From: Cryobacterium levicorallinum
GTDB lineage: Bacteria > Actinomycetota > Actinomycetes > Actinomycetales > Microbacteriaceae
DNA: 64,000 bases
Reading direction: 5' to 3'
Assembly (NCBI RefSeq): GCF_004402405.1
Contig: NZ_SOFE01000001.1
Span: 25,370-89,369, forward strand
The notes under the pieces were generated by a model. It had not been told where the DNA came from and searched no databases. It was given only the letters and a program-made list of their open reading frames with translations. Shown here piece by piece: positions 25,871-34,626 of the stretch (positions are counted from its first letter, which is position 1; each line of letters starts with the position of its first letter). The position numbers and the translations under genes are program-made.

Positions 25871-26185
25871 GTGATCATCGTGTTCGGAATGCATTCGGAA
25901 GTACAGACACTACCGGCGCTGCGCATCAGTCATGATCGCTCTGGACCAGCCGCAGTCATCCAGCGACAGTAACTACTGATAAGACATGGATACCCATGAC
26001 GAAGTCATGAGCGGAATCTCTGATCGAGGTCCGACCATCTTCACTTGCGGCACGTGCCCACTTCTTGCCCACAATCGTGGCGTTATCATTGCTCAATCAT
26101 GATCGCTATTGTGAGCGAAAACGACTCTTGATCGACTATTTACCGTCGGGAGGAAGACTGGAAAAGGTCCGCGGTTCGCCCTCCA
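25871..26185. other. Right-end intergenic region of the island (315 bp)
   Basis: No gene seen. Contains several short TGATCA/TCATGA-rich palindromes (25855-26130) just inside the right attachment copy; such arrays can be integrase arm sites, but nothing firm can be said. Confidence 0.3.
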
Positions 26186-26219
26186 GGAGGCAGGGGCGGC
26201 AGTTCGAATCTGCCTGGGG
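26186..26219 (+). other. Attachment-site copy (right), partial tRNA-Arg duplicate
   Basis: 34 bp identical to the 3' part of tRNA-Arg(CCG). Similarity continues left to GCCCTCC with one inserted A, and right to CACA with one G missing, so it cannot form a tRNA. Confidence 0.75.
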
Positions 26220-26280
26220 CACACTCTGAAAGCCCCGGTCACGCCAGTTGCAGCAATTGTTCGTTGCGTTCAGGCTGCAA

Positions 26281-26565
26281 CTATCTGGGCCGATACACAT
26301 CGGCGCGGTGATCCACCTGCACGACGATGATCACCAGCCGTTCCTCGACGATGTCGTAAATAATGCGATAGGGGCCACGGCGCGCGCTCCACAGACCTTC
26401 GAGTTCGCGTTGCAAAGGGTTACCAACTCGCCGCGGGCATCGGGCGAGGTCTCCGTAGACGAACTCAATTATCGCTGGCACAATCCGGGGCGGTACTCCT
26501 TGTAAATCTCGGCGGGCCGAACCAGCGAATTCGACCTCGTCGCTCTTCTCGTCGTCCGAGCTCAC
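26281..26565 (-). CDS. RelE-family toxin
   Basis: 94-aa toxin: EVEFAGSARRDLQGVPPRIV, RVGNPLQRELEGLWSARRGPYRIIYDIVEE, and VDHRADVYRPR. These are the conserved RelE mRNA-interferase blocks (RRGPYRIIY and terminal HRxxVYR). The GTG at 26565 overlaps the antitoxin stop by four bases. Lies just outside the right attachment copy, so it belongs to the host side of the junction or to a neighbouring insertion. Confidence 0.88.
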   Translation of the reverse strand: MSSDDEKSDEVEFAGSARRDLQGVPPRIVPAIIEFVYGDLARCPRRVGNPLQRELEGLWSARRGPYRIIYDIVEERLVIIVVQVDHRADVYRPR

Positions 26566-26846
26566 TTCGACGATCGACGGGGAACGTTGAACTCGGCGCG
26601 TATCTCGTCCTCGCCAATCGTGCGACCGTCGACCAGCTCCTGGCGCGCTTGGGCGACGGCAGCAAGAGTCCCGGGCCGAGAGAGCCAAAAGAGCGTCTCC
26701 TGCAACGAATTCCATTCATCGGCTCCGATCAACACCGCCACCGGGAATCCATTTTTCGTGATCGTCACCTGCTCGTGAGTGAGCGACACCGCGTCGACGA
26801 ACTCACTCAGCCGGTCCTTGACCTTAGAAATCGGTAGCGTCTGCAT
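26562..26846 (-). CDS. Phd/YefM-family antitoxin
   Basis: 94-aa antitoxin MQTLPISKVKDRLSEFVDAV with HEQVTITKNGFPVAVLIGADEW, the Phd/YefM DNA-binding fold, and a C-terminal acidic toxin-binding helix. The upstream frame is open to 26888, but M at 26846 matches the family start. It neutralises the RelE toxin encoded next and probably represses the operon. Confidence 0.88.
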   Translation of the reverse strand: MQTLPISKVKDRLSEFVDAVSLTHEQVTITKNGFPVAVLIGADEWNSLQETLFWLSRPGTLAAVAQARQELVDGRTIGEDEIRAEFNVPRRSSK

Positions 26847-26982
26847 GCCACCACCGAAGGCCCGAATCCTGGCCATGAGTAGGTCCATATAGTGGCTCTT
26901 CTTGGCGATCGTTATCTTGCGGTGAGCGAACGGATCAGTCTGCCGCGCTCTGTCGCGTGTCGTCGCGACCTTTGCGCCCCGG

Positions 26983-28311
26983 TCATCGGCCGGCCCACAT
27001 CTCAGCGATTGGGATCTCCCGGTTCAGCACGTTCGATGCGGCGCGGTGGCCGGAGCAGAGCGCCGCGGTGACCGTGGCAGGGTCATCCGTCCAGGTCGCC
27101 TCTCCGGCGATGTGGAGCACCCCGCCGACGGGCGTCGCGAGGTCGTCGTGGTCGGCCGTGGTGGCGCCGCGCGTCATGTACGCGTAGGAACCACGAGCAA
27201 AGGGATCGTCCTGCCACGCGGTGATGTCAACCCGGGTTGGAAACTCCACCTTGTCGCCGTACAGCCTCCGCAGCTGCGCCAGAACCGAGTCGACAACCTG
27301 CAGGTCAGTCCAGTTACGGATCTCGCGGGCCGCAGGCCCGGCGGCGAAAGTCAGCAGGGTAGGCGTTCCGTGCAGGGCCGTCAGGTCGTACCAGGAGTGC
27401 CACGCGCGACCCTCGGGTCCTTGTTGCCGGATTGCAAAGACTCCGTCGTCCCAGAATTTCGTCGGAAACCGCAGGAAAATCTTCTCGAACGCGTTCATCG
27501 TCAGCCGCCCCAAGGCGCCCACGTTTGGTTCCGGGAGCGGCGGTTCGATGGTGAACTCCGGTGACTGGAGAACCCCGACGGGCACCGTCACGACGGCCGT
27601 GTCCGCCGTCAGAATGCCATGGTCTGTCGTGACCGTGACGACCGTTGAGGACCATCGCACGTGGGTGACGACGTGCTCCAGGCGGATGTCGAGTCCGGTC
27701 GCGAGGTGCGTGGCCAGTCGGTCATAGCCGTCGGGAAAAACCACCTCGTCACCCTCTATGACATCGTCGTCGAGTCCGTGGGCGGCAAGATCGTCGATCC
27801 AAACCCCGTACTGCTCTTCGCTGCGGTGCTGCAAAAACTCCCGCACACGTTCGGCCCGAGCCGGGTGCCAGCCCTGGCCAGCGAGCGCTGTCTCGGTCAC
27901 GTCGCGGTAGGAGGCATCCGTTTCTGACGCAGCGACCGCCTGGACGAGCGCGGCATCAACCGAGCGGATGTCGTCGGTGAAGGCCCGCGCGGCATCATCG
28001 GGGAGTCGCTCACCGCTCGGACCGTAGTACGCGATCGGGCGGCTGTCCGGTTGGTATCCGCCGACCGTGAACTCCATGGTTGGCATCCCAAATGCTGCGG
28101 CCGCTGCTGCGACGGGGTTGTCGGTGATGCCGTGGATCCACGATGCGCCGCGGTCGGTGACGAACCCGTCGGCGCGATCCGTGTAGACCCGGCCGCCCAC
28201 ACGGTCGCGGGCCTCGAGCACCACGACGCGGCGGCCGGCGTTCGCCAGCAGTCGAGCAGCGGCCAGCCCCGCCACCCCGGCGCCAACCACGATCGCATCG
28301 AAATGTTCCAT
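26983..28311 (-). CDS. Flavin-containing amine oxidase
   Basis: 442-aa FAD enzyme that oxidises primary or polyamine substrates. The dinucleotide-binding motif FDAIVVGAGVAGLAAARLLA starts at residue 4, then LEARDRVGGRV, and a C-terminal FAD motif near VGGVLHIAGEATWTD. The substrate is not predictable; relatives include putrescine and tryptamine oxidases. The ATG at 28311 with AGGAGAAGG upstream is preferred over an upstream start at 28362. Monocistronic. Confidence 0.9.
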   Translation of the reverse strand: MEHFDAIVVGAGVAGLAAARLLANAGRRVVVLEARDRVGGRVYTDRADGFVTDRGASWIHGITDNPVAAAAAAFGMPTMEFTVGGYQPDSRPIAYYGPSGERLPDDAARAFTDDIRSVDAALVQAVAASETDASYRDVTETALAGQGWHPARAERVREFLQHRSEEQYGVWIDDLAAHGLDDDVIEGDEVVFPDGYDRLATHLATGLDIRLEHVVTHVRWSSTVVTVTTDHGILTADTAVVTVPVGVLQSPEFTIEPPLPEPNVGALGRLTMNAFEKIFLRFPTKFWDDGVFAIRQQGPEGRAWHSWYDLTALHGTPTLLTFAAGPAAREIRNWTDLQVVDSVLAQLRRLYGDKVEFPTRVDITAWQDDPFARGSYAYMTRGATTADHDDLATPVGGVLHIAGEATWTDDPATVTAALCSGHRAASNVLNREIPIAEMWAGR

Positions 28312-28701
28312 GCCTAACCTTCTCCTACGGGGGCGAGCAGCGCTGCCAAAGTCGGCTGACATTCAGCCGTGAGCCCACTCTCCCATGCTCGTCCTCGATG
28401 ACGGCGGCAGGGATCGCTGAGCGTCTGAACTTGACCGTACGGGGGATGCGCATGTTGGGTTGATGCCGCAAACGCTGACCGATTCCCACGGCCACCGACA
28501 TTGCATTCGCTCTCGGAATCCTCGCCGTATTCGGCAAGGGCATTCCCTCCCCGTCGGGCGGCACACCACCGCGACCTGCGCACCCGCGAACAGACGGAGC
28601 TCCAGACCAGTAGATAGACTGATTTACCTGATCGGGGAGGTTGTGGATGGCTGGAAAGAACAGCGTCGGGCGGGCCAAGCCCCAGCCGTGATCGAGGCGC
28701 T
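28312..28701. other. Intergenic region (390 bp)
   Basis: Divergent promoter region between the amine oxidase and the EamA gene. Several short frames exist on both strands, but none has a good start signal or recognised content. Confidence 0.5.
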
Positions 28702-29643
28702 GTGAATCGGCATCGCCTCGCCGGAATCGGCGCGATCACCGTCACGTCCCTTCTGTGGGGCACCACCGGAACCGCCGCGACTCTCGCGCCCGGCGTTGGG
28801 CCGCTCGCGGTCGGCTCAGCGGCTCTCGGCATCGGGGGGATTCTGCAGGCCGTCATCGCCATCCCCGCGCTTCGGGCCGCCCTACCCGCCGTGCGCGGCA
28901 ATTTGCGGCTGATCGTTCTCGGCGCGGTGGCGGTCATGATCTACCCCCTCGCCTTCTACAGTTCCATGCACTTCGCGGGCGTCGCGATCGGATCGGTCGT
29001 GTCACTCGCCTCCGCGCCCCTCGCCTCCGGCCTCCTCGAATTCCTGCTCGAACACAAACGACTCAGCCGGTGGTGGGCCCTGGCGGCGGGCCTGGGAATC
29101 ATCGGCAGCACGCTGCTGTGCCTGTCCAAGATGACGGATGCCGCAGAGTCGGCCGGTCAGACCGTGGCCGGCATCTCCCTCGGACTCCTCGCCGGGGCAA
29201 CCTATGCCACCTATTCCTGGGCAGCACACCGCCTCATGAACCGAGGCATCAGCCGCGCAGCATCGATGGGCTTCGTGTTCGGGCTCGGCGGCACGCTCCT
29301 GCTGCCCGTGCTCATTGTCACCGGCGCCCCGCTGCTCGCATCCACCCAGGCCTTCAGCGTTGCCGCGTACATGGCGATCATTCCGATGTTCCTCGGCTAC
29401 CTTCTGTTCGGCTATGGCCTGACCCGCGTCTCGGCCAGCACCGCCACAACGATCACGCTCACCGAACCGGCAATAGCGGCCATCCTCGCTGTGCTCATCG
29501 TCGGCGAACGCCTCACTACGCTCGGCTGGGTCGGCCTCGCAGTCATCGCCGGCGTCCTGGCCATCCTGGCGATTGCCCCGACCAACGAAGTCGCGGGCAA
29601 GACCGCGACCTCAACGCAGAGAATACCCGCCGCGACCCGGTGA
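28702..29643 (+). CDS. EamA/DMT family transporter
   Basis: 313-aa protein with ten hydrophobic helices in two EamA repeats (first LLWGTTGTAATLAPG; second SLGLLAGATYATYSWAAHRL ... TLTEPAIAAILAVLIVGERL). EamA proteins export amino acids or other small metabolites; substrate unknown. GTG start with GAGG 4 nt upstream, which is tight. It ends 57 bp before a strong bidirectional terminator. Confidence 0.9.
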   Translation: MNRHRLAGIGAITVTSLLWGTTGTAATLAPGVGPLAVGSAALGIGGILQAVIAIPALRAALPAVRGNLRLIVLGAVAVMIYPLAFYSSMHFAGVAIGSVVSLASAPLASGLLEFLLEHKRLSRWWALAAGLGIIGSTLLCLSKMTDAAESAGQTVAGISLGLLAGATYATYSWAAHRLMNRGISRAASMGFVFGLGGTLLLPVLIVTGAPLLASTQAFSVAAYMAIIPMFLGYLLFGYGLTRVSASTATTITLTEPAIAAILAVLIVGERLTTLGWVGLAVIAGVLAILAIAPTNEVAGKTATSTQRIPAATR

Positions 29644-29699
29644 CCGGCTCGGCGCATCCGCTCGTCAGAGGCTGTCTCGTCAACGGCTGTTCGGGCACA

Positions 29700-29735
29700 C
29701 GAAGAGGCCTCAGTCTTTCGACTGAGGCCTCTTCG
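29700..29735. terminator. Bidirectional terminator between the EamA gene and aceA
   Basis: CGAAGAGGCCTCAGT and ACTGAGGCCTCTTCG form a perfect 15-bp stem with a 6-nt loop. It serves convergent genes; T-rich flanks are short. Confidence 0.85.
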
Positions 29736-29750
29736 TTACTCCGATTTAAC

Positions 29751-31367
29751 TTAGTGGCTACTCAAAGCCGGTTCCTCGAACTGGTTGCTCGTGTTGTTCA
29801 CGCCGCCAGCCTTCAGCGCGGCTTCGCCGGCGAAGTACTCCTTGTGGTTGTCACCCAGGTCGGAGCCCGACATGTTCTGGTGCTTGACCGTGGCGATTCC
29901 CTCACGGATTTCGCGACGCTGCACGCCCTTGACGTAGGCGAGCATGCCCTGGTCGGCGAAGTAGCCCTTGGCCAGGTCATCCGTCGAGAGTGCGGCCGTG
30001 TGGTAGGTCGGCAGGGTGATGAGGTGGTGGAAGATGCCAGCCTCTTTCGAGCTATCGCGCTGGAAGGTGCGGATCTTCTCGTCGGCGTTCACGGCCAGTT
30101 CGGTCTCGTCGTAGTCGACGCTCATGAGCTTGGCACGGTCGTAAGCGGAGACGTCCTTACCCTCGGCGAGGAGTGCGTCGTAGGCCTGCTGACGGAAGTT
30201 CAAGGTCCAGTTGAACGACGGGCTGTTGTTGTAGACCAGCTTGGCGTTCGGAATGACCTTGCGCACCTCGTTCATCATGCCCGCAATCTGGCCGATGTGC
30301 GGCTTCTCGGTTTCGATCCAGAGCAGGTCGGCACCGTTCTGCAGCGACGTGATGCTGTCGAGCACGCAACGCGCCTCGCCGGTTCCGGCGCGGAACTGGA
30401 ACAGGTTGCTGGCCAGGCGCTTCGGGCGAAGCAGCTTGCCATCGCGCTTGATGACGACGTCGCCGTTGCCGAGGTCGGCTTCGGTGATCTCGTCAACGTC
30501 GAGGAAGGAGTTGTACTGGTCGCCCAGGTCGCCGGGCGTGTACGTCACGGCAAGCTTCTGCGTGAGGCCGGCACCGAGCGAGTCGGTGCGCGAGACGATG
30601 ATGCCGTTCTCGATACCGAGCTCGAGGAACGCATAGCGAACCGCGTTCAGCTTGGCGATGAAGTCTTCGTGAGGAACGGTGACCTTGCCGTCCTGGTGGC
30701 CACACTGCTTCTCGTCCGACACCTGGTTCTCGATCTGAATGGCGCAGGCGCCAGCCTCGATCATTTTCTTGGCCAGAAGGTAGGTGGCTTCGGGGTTACC
30801 GAAGCCGGCATCGATGTCGGCGATGATCGGCACAACATGGGTCTCGAAGTTGTCAATCTGCACCTGGATCGCAGCTGCCTTGGCGTCGTCGCCAACGATG
30901 CGGGCGTTGTCGAGGCCGGTGAAGAGCAGGTCGAGCTCGCGGGCGTCGGCCTGGCGGAGGAAGGTGTAGATCTCCTCGACGAGAGCGGGAACGGTCGTCT
31001 TCTCGTGCATGGACTGGTCGGGGAGCGGACCGAATTCGCTGCGCAGCGCCGCAACCATCCAGCCGGACAGGTATAGGTAGCGCTTGTTGGTGGTCTTGAG
31101 GTGCTTCTTGATCGAGATCATCTTCTGCTGGCCGATGAAGCCGTGCCATACACCGAGCGACTGGGTGTAGATGGAGGAATCTCCGTCGTACTCCCCCATG
31201 TCCTTGCGCATGATGTCGGCCGTGTACTGCGCGATCTCCAGGCCGGTCTTGAAACGGTTCTGGGCACGCATGCGGGCGACAGACTCCGGGTTGATGGCGT
31301 CCCAGCTGCTTCCAACCTGCTGTTTGAGGGCTTCGATGGCCGCGATGTCTTTCCGGTAGACAGTCAT
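29751..31367 (-). CDS. aceA: Isocitrate lyase (long form)
   Basis: Splits isocitrate into glyoxylate and succinate in the glyoxylate shunt, used for growth on acetate or fatty acids. At 538 aa it belongs to the long ICL subgroup. The active-site motif is KQCGHQDGK (Cys near residue 220), with Gln in place of the second Lys of the classical KKCGH; this variant is typical of the long form. Mg-binding DIDAGFGNPEAT is present. Malate synthase is not in the window. Upstream is a 150-bp intergenic region. Confidence 0.95.
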   Translation of the reverse strand: MTVYRKDIAAIEALKQQVGSSWDAINPESVARMRAQNRFKTGLEIAQYTADIMRKDMGEYDGDSSIYTQSLGVWHGFIGQQKMISIKKHLKTTNKRYLYLSGWMVAALRSEFGPLPDQSMHEKTTVPALVEEIYTFLRQADARELDLLFTGLDNARIVGDDAKAAAIQVQIDNFETHVVPIIADIDAGFGNPEATYLLAKKMIEAGACAIQIENQVSDEKQCGHQDGKVTVPHEDFIAKLNAVRYAFLELGIENGIIVSRTDSLGAGLTQKLAVTYTPGDLGDQYNSFLDVDEITEADLGNGDVVIKRDGKLLRPKRLASNLFQFRAGTGEARCVLDSITSLQNGADLLWIETEKPHIGQIAGMMNEVRKVIPNAKLVYNNSPSFNWTLNFRQQAYDALLAEGKDVSAYDRAKLMSVDYDETELAVNADEKIRTFQRDSSKEAGIFHHLITLPTYHTAALSTDDLAKGYFADQGMLAYVKGVQRREIREGIATVKHQNMSGSDLGDNHKEYFAGEAALKAGGVNNTSNQFEEPALSSH

Positions 31368-31516
31368 GTTAATTCCTTCGACGTGTGAGTTGGGCTGAGC
31401 CGGAACTTCTGACTCAACGAGCCGCTATCGGCTGATAAACCCAGATTGGCGCAAGAACAGTGAGTCTTTCCCAAGAAAGTCGAGAGAATAAATGCGATTC
31501 TTCTGCAATTGAAAAG

Positions 31517-31687
31517 TTATTCACGGAGTTGGGTGTTCTCGGGGGCATCTCCGGGCACGACGATGACCAGCCGGCACCTGGGGCACCGATGGCACTCTTC
31601 CAGACCGTCAGCGGTGTCGACGCCGTCCGGGATCATCTCGGTGCCGCAGGCCGGGCAAGCGGGACCGTCGTCGTCAAAGTCCTTCAT
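31517..31687 (-). CDS. Small zinc-ribbon protein (56 aa)
   Basis: MKDFDDDGPACPACGTEMIP ... CHRCPRCRLVIVV: two CxxC pairs that would bind one Zn. The ATG overlaps the stop of the threonine-synthase-like gene by one base (TGATG), which supports it as a real, coupled gene. Function unknown; zinc ribbons of this size often bind nucleic acid or act as partner subunits. Confidence 0.65.
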   Translation of the reverse strand: MKDFDDDGPACPACGTEMIPDGVDTADGLEECHRCPRCRLVIVVPGDAPENTQLRE

Positions 31688-32829
31688 CACACAGGCGATT
31701 TCAGGCCGGCGCCGCACAGCGGCACGACCACGGACTCGGCCGTGAGCAGGCTCGCGGCCACCGCCCAGGTGGGGCTGGCTTTGTCGAACGTCGAATCAAC
31801 GGCGGCGCGCACGGCAGCGAAGCAGACAGCCGAGGTCGGCTCGACGAAGAGTCCCTCATCGGCCAATTCCTGGCGCGCGCCCGCGGTTTGCCGGTCACTG
31901 ACGGAAACGATCGTGCCACCGGTGGCACGCACGGCGGACAGAATCTGCCGGCCCCGGGGAGGCGCCGCGATGGCGATACCCTCGGCGATCGTGGCGCCGC
32001 CGTCAACCGCCGCGGGCATCGCAAATCCCTGCGCCATGGCCTGTTCCAGCGGCGAACAAGCGGATGCCTGCACCGCGACAATCCGCGGCATCCGCTCGGC
32101 GAGACCAGCGGCGACCAGCTCGCTGAAGGCGAGGTAACAGCCGAGCACCAGCGTGCCGTTGCCGACCGGAACCACCACCGTCTCGGGCAGCGAGCGCCCG
32201 CGCTGCTCCCAGATCTCATAACCGTAGGTCTTCACGCCGTGCAGAAAGTACGGGTGATAGACGTGGCTCGCGTACATGACGCCGGGTCGGCCCGCTGCCC
32301 GAAGGGCCGCCGCGGAGGTATCCGCGCGCGAGCCGGGTACCAGCTCGACCGTGGCGCCGTGCGCCCGCATCTGCGCGAATTTGCCGGGCGAGGTGGACTC
32401 GGGAACGTAGACCGTGCAGCCGATGCCGGCCCGCCCGAAATAGGCGGCCATCGCCGTGCCGGCGTTTCCGCTGCTGTCGACCATGGCGTTGGTCACACCG
32501 AGCCGTTGGGCGAGGGTTGCGAGCAAGACCGCGCCGCGGTCTTTGAACGAGAGCGTCGGCAGCAGAAAGTCGAGTTTGAGCTGTACGTGGGCCAGAGAGC
32601 GGGACGGCACGAGGGGCGAAAAGCCCTCTCCCAGGGTGATCGCCGGGTCGACGGCGATCGGCAGCGCCTCGGCATAGCGCCAGAGCGAGGGGGCGCGGCC
32701 GGGCAGCGCCTGGGCATCCACTTTAATGTCGAATTCGGCGACGTCGAGTAGGCCGCCGCAGGTGCAGCGCCAGACCAGGCTCGCGACCGGATAGACGGCG
32801 GCGCACTCGGAGCAGACAAGGTCAGGCAT
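31687..32829 (-). CDS. Threonine-synthase-like PLP enzyme with zinc ribbon
   Basis: 380-aa fold-type II PLP enzyme. The N-terminus has a zinc ribbon (LVCSECAAVYP ... WRCTCGGLLD), then the PLP-lysine motif LSFKDRGAVLLA near residue 93, DSSGNAGTAMAAY, and phosphate-binding VPVGNGTLVLG. This resembles the archaeal/plant-type threonine synthases and related lyases, not the ThrC of the thr operon. Substrate uncertain: threonine synthesis, beta-elimination or a dehydratase role are possible. TAGCAT lies 6 nt before the ATG (leaderless). Coupled to the zinc-ribbon gene. Confidence 0.82.
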   Translation of the reverse strand: MPDLVCSECAAVYPVASLVWRCTCGGLLDVAEFDIKVDAQALPGRAPSLWRYAEALPIAVDPAITLGEGFSPLVPSRSLAHVQLKLDFLLPTLSFKDRGAVLLATLAQRLGVTNAMVDSSGNAGTAMAAYFGRAGIGCTVYVPESTSPGKFAQMRAHGATVELVPGSRADTSAAALRAAGRPGVMYASHVYHPYFLHGVKTYGYEIWEQRGRSLPETVVVPVGNGTLVLGCYLAFSELVAAGLAERMPRIVAVQASACSPLEQAMAQGFAMPAAVDGGATIAEGIAIAAPPRGRQILSAVRATGGTIVSVSDRQTAGARQELADEGLFVEPTSAVCFAAVRAAVDSTFDKASPTWAVAASLLTAESVVVPLCGAGLKSPV

Positions 32830-32853
32830 CCCTCGATGCTAGCTGCCCCGCCG

Positions 32854-34575
32854 TCAGCTGCCGGTGGTGAACCTCCAGATGCTCGTCGAGACGGGGTTGC
32901 CGGCCAGATCACGCACGGCACTGCTGCCGCCGGTGACCGTGACGGTGACGTTGGTGGTGGCGGCCAAGGTGTTGCCCGGGTTCAGAATCCACTGATTCGT
33001 TGTGCCGCTTCGGGAGACGACGGCGGCGATCGCAGCGCCGGTCGCGGTGTTCTTCAGCCTGAAAGTGGATGCCGCCACCCCCGCCATTCCCTCGCTGAAC
33101 GTCACCGAGACACTCGCGGTGCGGCTGGCACCCGTCGCCCCGCTGGCGGGAGTGCGCGTGGTGATCGTCGGCGCTGGGCCGGTCGTGAAGCTCCAGCTGG
33201 TTGACACCAGCGGTGTGCCCGTCGCGTCACGGATTGCTGCGGCCCCGCCGGTGAGGCTGACGCTGTATTTGGTGTCCGGCGCGAGGGTCGCGGTCGGATT
33301 GAGCGTCGCGACCCGGGTGGTCGCGTTGTAGCTGACCGCGGCGGAGAGAACCGTGCCGGCCGGATTCTTCACCCGCATCGTTGTCGTCGACACCCCCTGC
33401 ACGGCTTCGCTGAAGGTTGCGGTCGCGTTGGCGGTCTGCGCGACCCGGATGGCCAGGCTGACCGGTGGTTTCGCCGTGACGGTCGGCGGGACCTCCGCCG
33501 CCACAATCGGGCTTAGAAAACCGCTCCTGGCGGTGTTCCAGTGCGTGGCCAGGTAGTTCGACGCGGGCGGCGTGCCCGAGAAATAGTAGTCCTCGTCGTG
33601 ACAGTCGATGGCCCATTCGGTGCCCGGGCAGGTGAAGGTCAGGGTGCCGCCCGCGGCGAAGTGCGGCCCGCCGTCGTCGTAACACATGAGGTCGGCCTCG
33701 TCGTAGCAGTGGCCGGCCTGGCTGGAATGCGGCGCCGAGTACTGCACCGCCCCGATATTGTGGCCGATTTCGTGGGCGATCACGAGCAGGTCCAGGTAGG
33801 CCGACATCGAATAGCGCGGCCGGGTGTCGTTGTTGGCGTTCAGCGCGGGATTCGGCTGGTCGTCGATCGAGAGCTCACCCTGACCTCCGTCGGGATAGAC
33901 ATCCTGAATCTGATCGATATAGGTGATGTACAGACGATCATTGGCGATGAAGTCGACCGGTCCCAGCCCGAATGCGACCTGATTTTGCAGGCTCCAGACG
34001 TAGTCGTTGAAGTCGTAGGTGGCGTCGGATCCGACCGGCAGCAGGGTCACGTTGCGCACCGTGACGTCGACGCCGTTGGTGCACAAAAAGCGGTAGTTCT
34101 GGCTGGTAGCGGCACCCGCTGCCTCGAGATTGTTGTTCACTTGCCGCATCACGTCACGCAGGGGTGTCAACATTGTTGCGTACCGGTTGGTGCGATCCTG
34201 CGGAACCCCGTAGATCACCTCGATGCGCTTACCACTCACACCGCCGGCGCTGCACAGTGCGGTCAGCTCAGAGGCCGGTGCGGCGGGAACGCTCTCTTCT
34301 GCCGCAGCGGCTGTCTGTTTCAGCCTGGCCGCGCCGCCGAACGCCTCGACCGGGTCGGGTCCGTGGCTGCACAGGAGGGTCTTGGCGACCGTGATCTTGA
34401 GCTTGGCGCACAGTTTGGCCAGATCGGGAGCGGTCCGCACGCTGCTCGAGGTCGAAGCGTCGGCGACATTGGTCGGCAGCAGCGCACAAGAGGTGGCGAC
34501 GAGGGCACCCAGCGCGAGCGCGGCCAAGGAGCGACAGATGATGCGGGACGGCTTCGGAGCACGAACAAATTTCAA
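32854..34575 (-). CDS. Secreted zinc metalloprotease with two Ig-like domains
   Basis: 573 aa. Signal peptide MKFVRAPKPSRIICRSLAAL to about residue 40, a catalytic domain with HEIGHNIGAVQ near residue 267 and a disulfide-like AGHCYDEADLMCYDD, then two Big_5-type Ig-like repeats (~370-475 and ~475-573; TNATATFSEAVQGV, TASVSVTFSEGMAGV). The HExxHxxG core is metzincin-like, but Gln replaces the third His. Probably an extracellular or wall-associated peptidase. Monocistronic. Confidence 0.85.
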   Translation of the reverse strand: MKFVRAPKPSRIICRSLAALALGALVATSCALLPTNVADASTSSSVRTAPDLAKLCAKLKITVAKTLLCSHGPDPVEAFGGAARLKQTAAAAEESVPAAPASELTALCSAGGVSGKRIEVIYGVPQDRTNRYATMLTPLRDVMRQVNNNLEAAGAATSQNYRFLCTNGVDVTVRNVTLLPVGSDATYDFNDYVWSLQNQVAFGLGPVDFIANDRLYITYIDQIQDVYPDGGQGELSIDDQPNPALNANNDTRPRYSMSAYLDLLVIAHEIGHNIGAVQYSAPHSSQAGHCYDEADLMCYDDGGPHFAAGGTLTFTCPGTEWAIDCHDEDYYFSGTPPASNYLATHWNTARSGFLSPIVAAEVPPTVTAKPPVSLAIRVAQTANATATFSEAVQGVSTTTMRVKNPAGTVLSAAVSYNATTRVATLNPTATLAPDTKYSVSLTGGAAAIRDATGTPLVSTSWSFTTGPAPTITTRTPASGATGASRTASVSVTFSEGMAGVAASTFRLKNTATGAAIAAVVSRSGTTNQWILNPGNTLAATTNVTVTVTGGSSAVRDLAGNPVSTSIWRFTTGS

Positions 34576-34626
34576 TCTCGTGTCCTTCCGGTGCTGGCCA
34601 CGGCGTGACCGTCACATTAACGCGGT

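Larger units (their letters stand above)
11990..26219 (+). mobile_element. tRNA-Arg-bounded genomic island (~14.2 kb)
   Basis: The segment is flanked by a 34-bp exact direct repeat, one copy being the 3' part of tRNA-Arg(CCG). The contents are accessory: GNATs, transporters, toxin-antitoxin, lipoproteins, HTTM trio, subtilase and broken genes. The word RVCGGATGC, frequent elsewhere in the window, is almost absent. No integrase, excisionase or transfer gene was recognised, so the island is either a degraded integrative element or was mobilised in trans. Confidence 0.75.

Noticed and set aside
28325..28453. Minus-strand 42-aa frame between the amine oxidase and EamA genes
   Set aside because: No start signal, no recognisable content, overlaps the amine-oxidase leader.
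28755..31076. 773-aa open frame across the EamA gene and antisense to aceA
   Set aside because: High-GC shadow frame crossing a strong terminator; no domain content.
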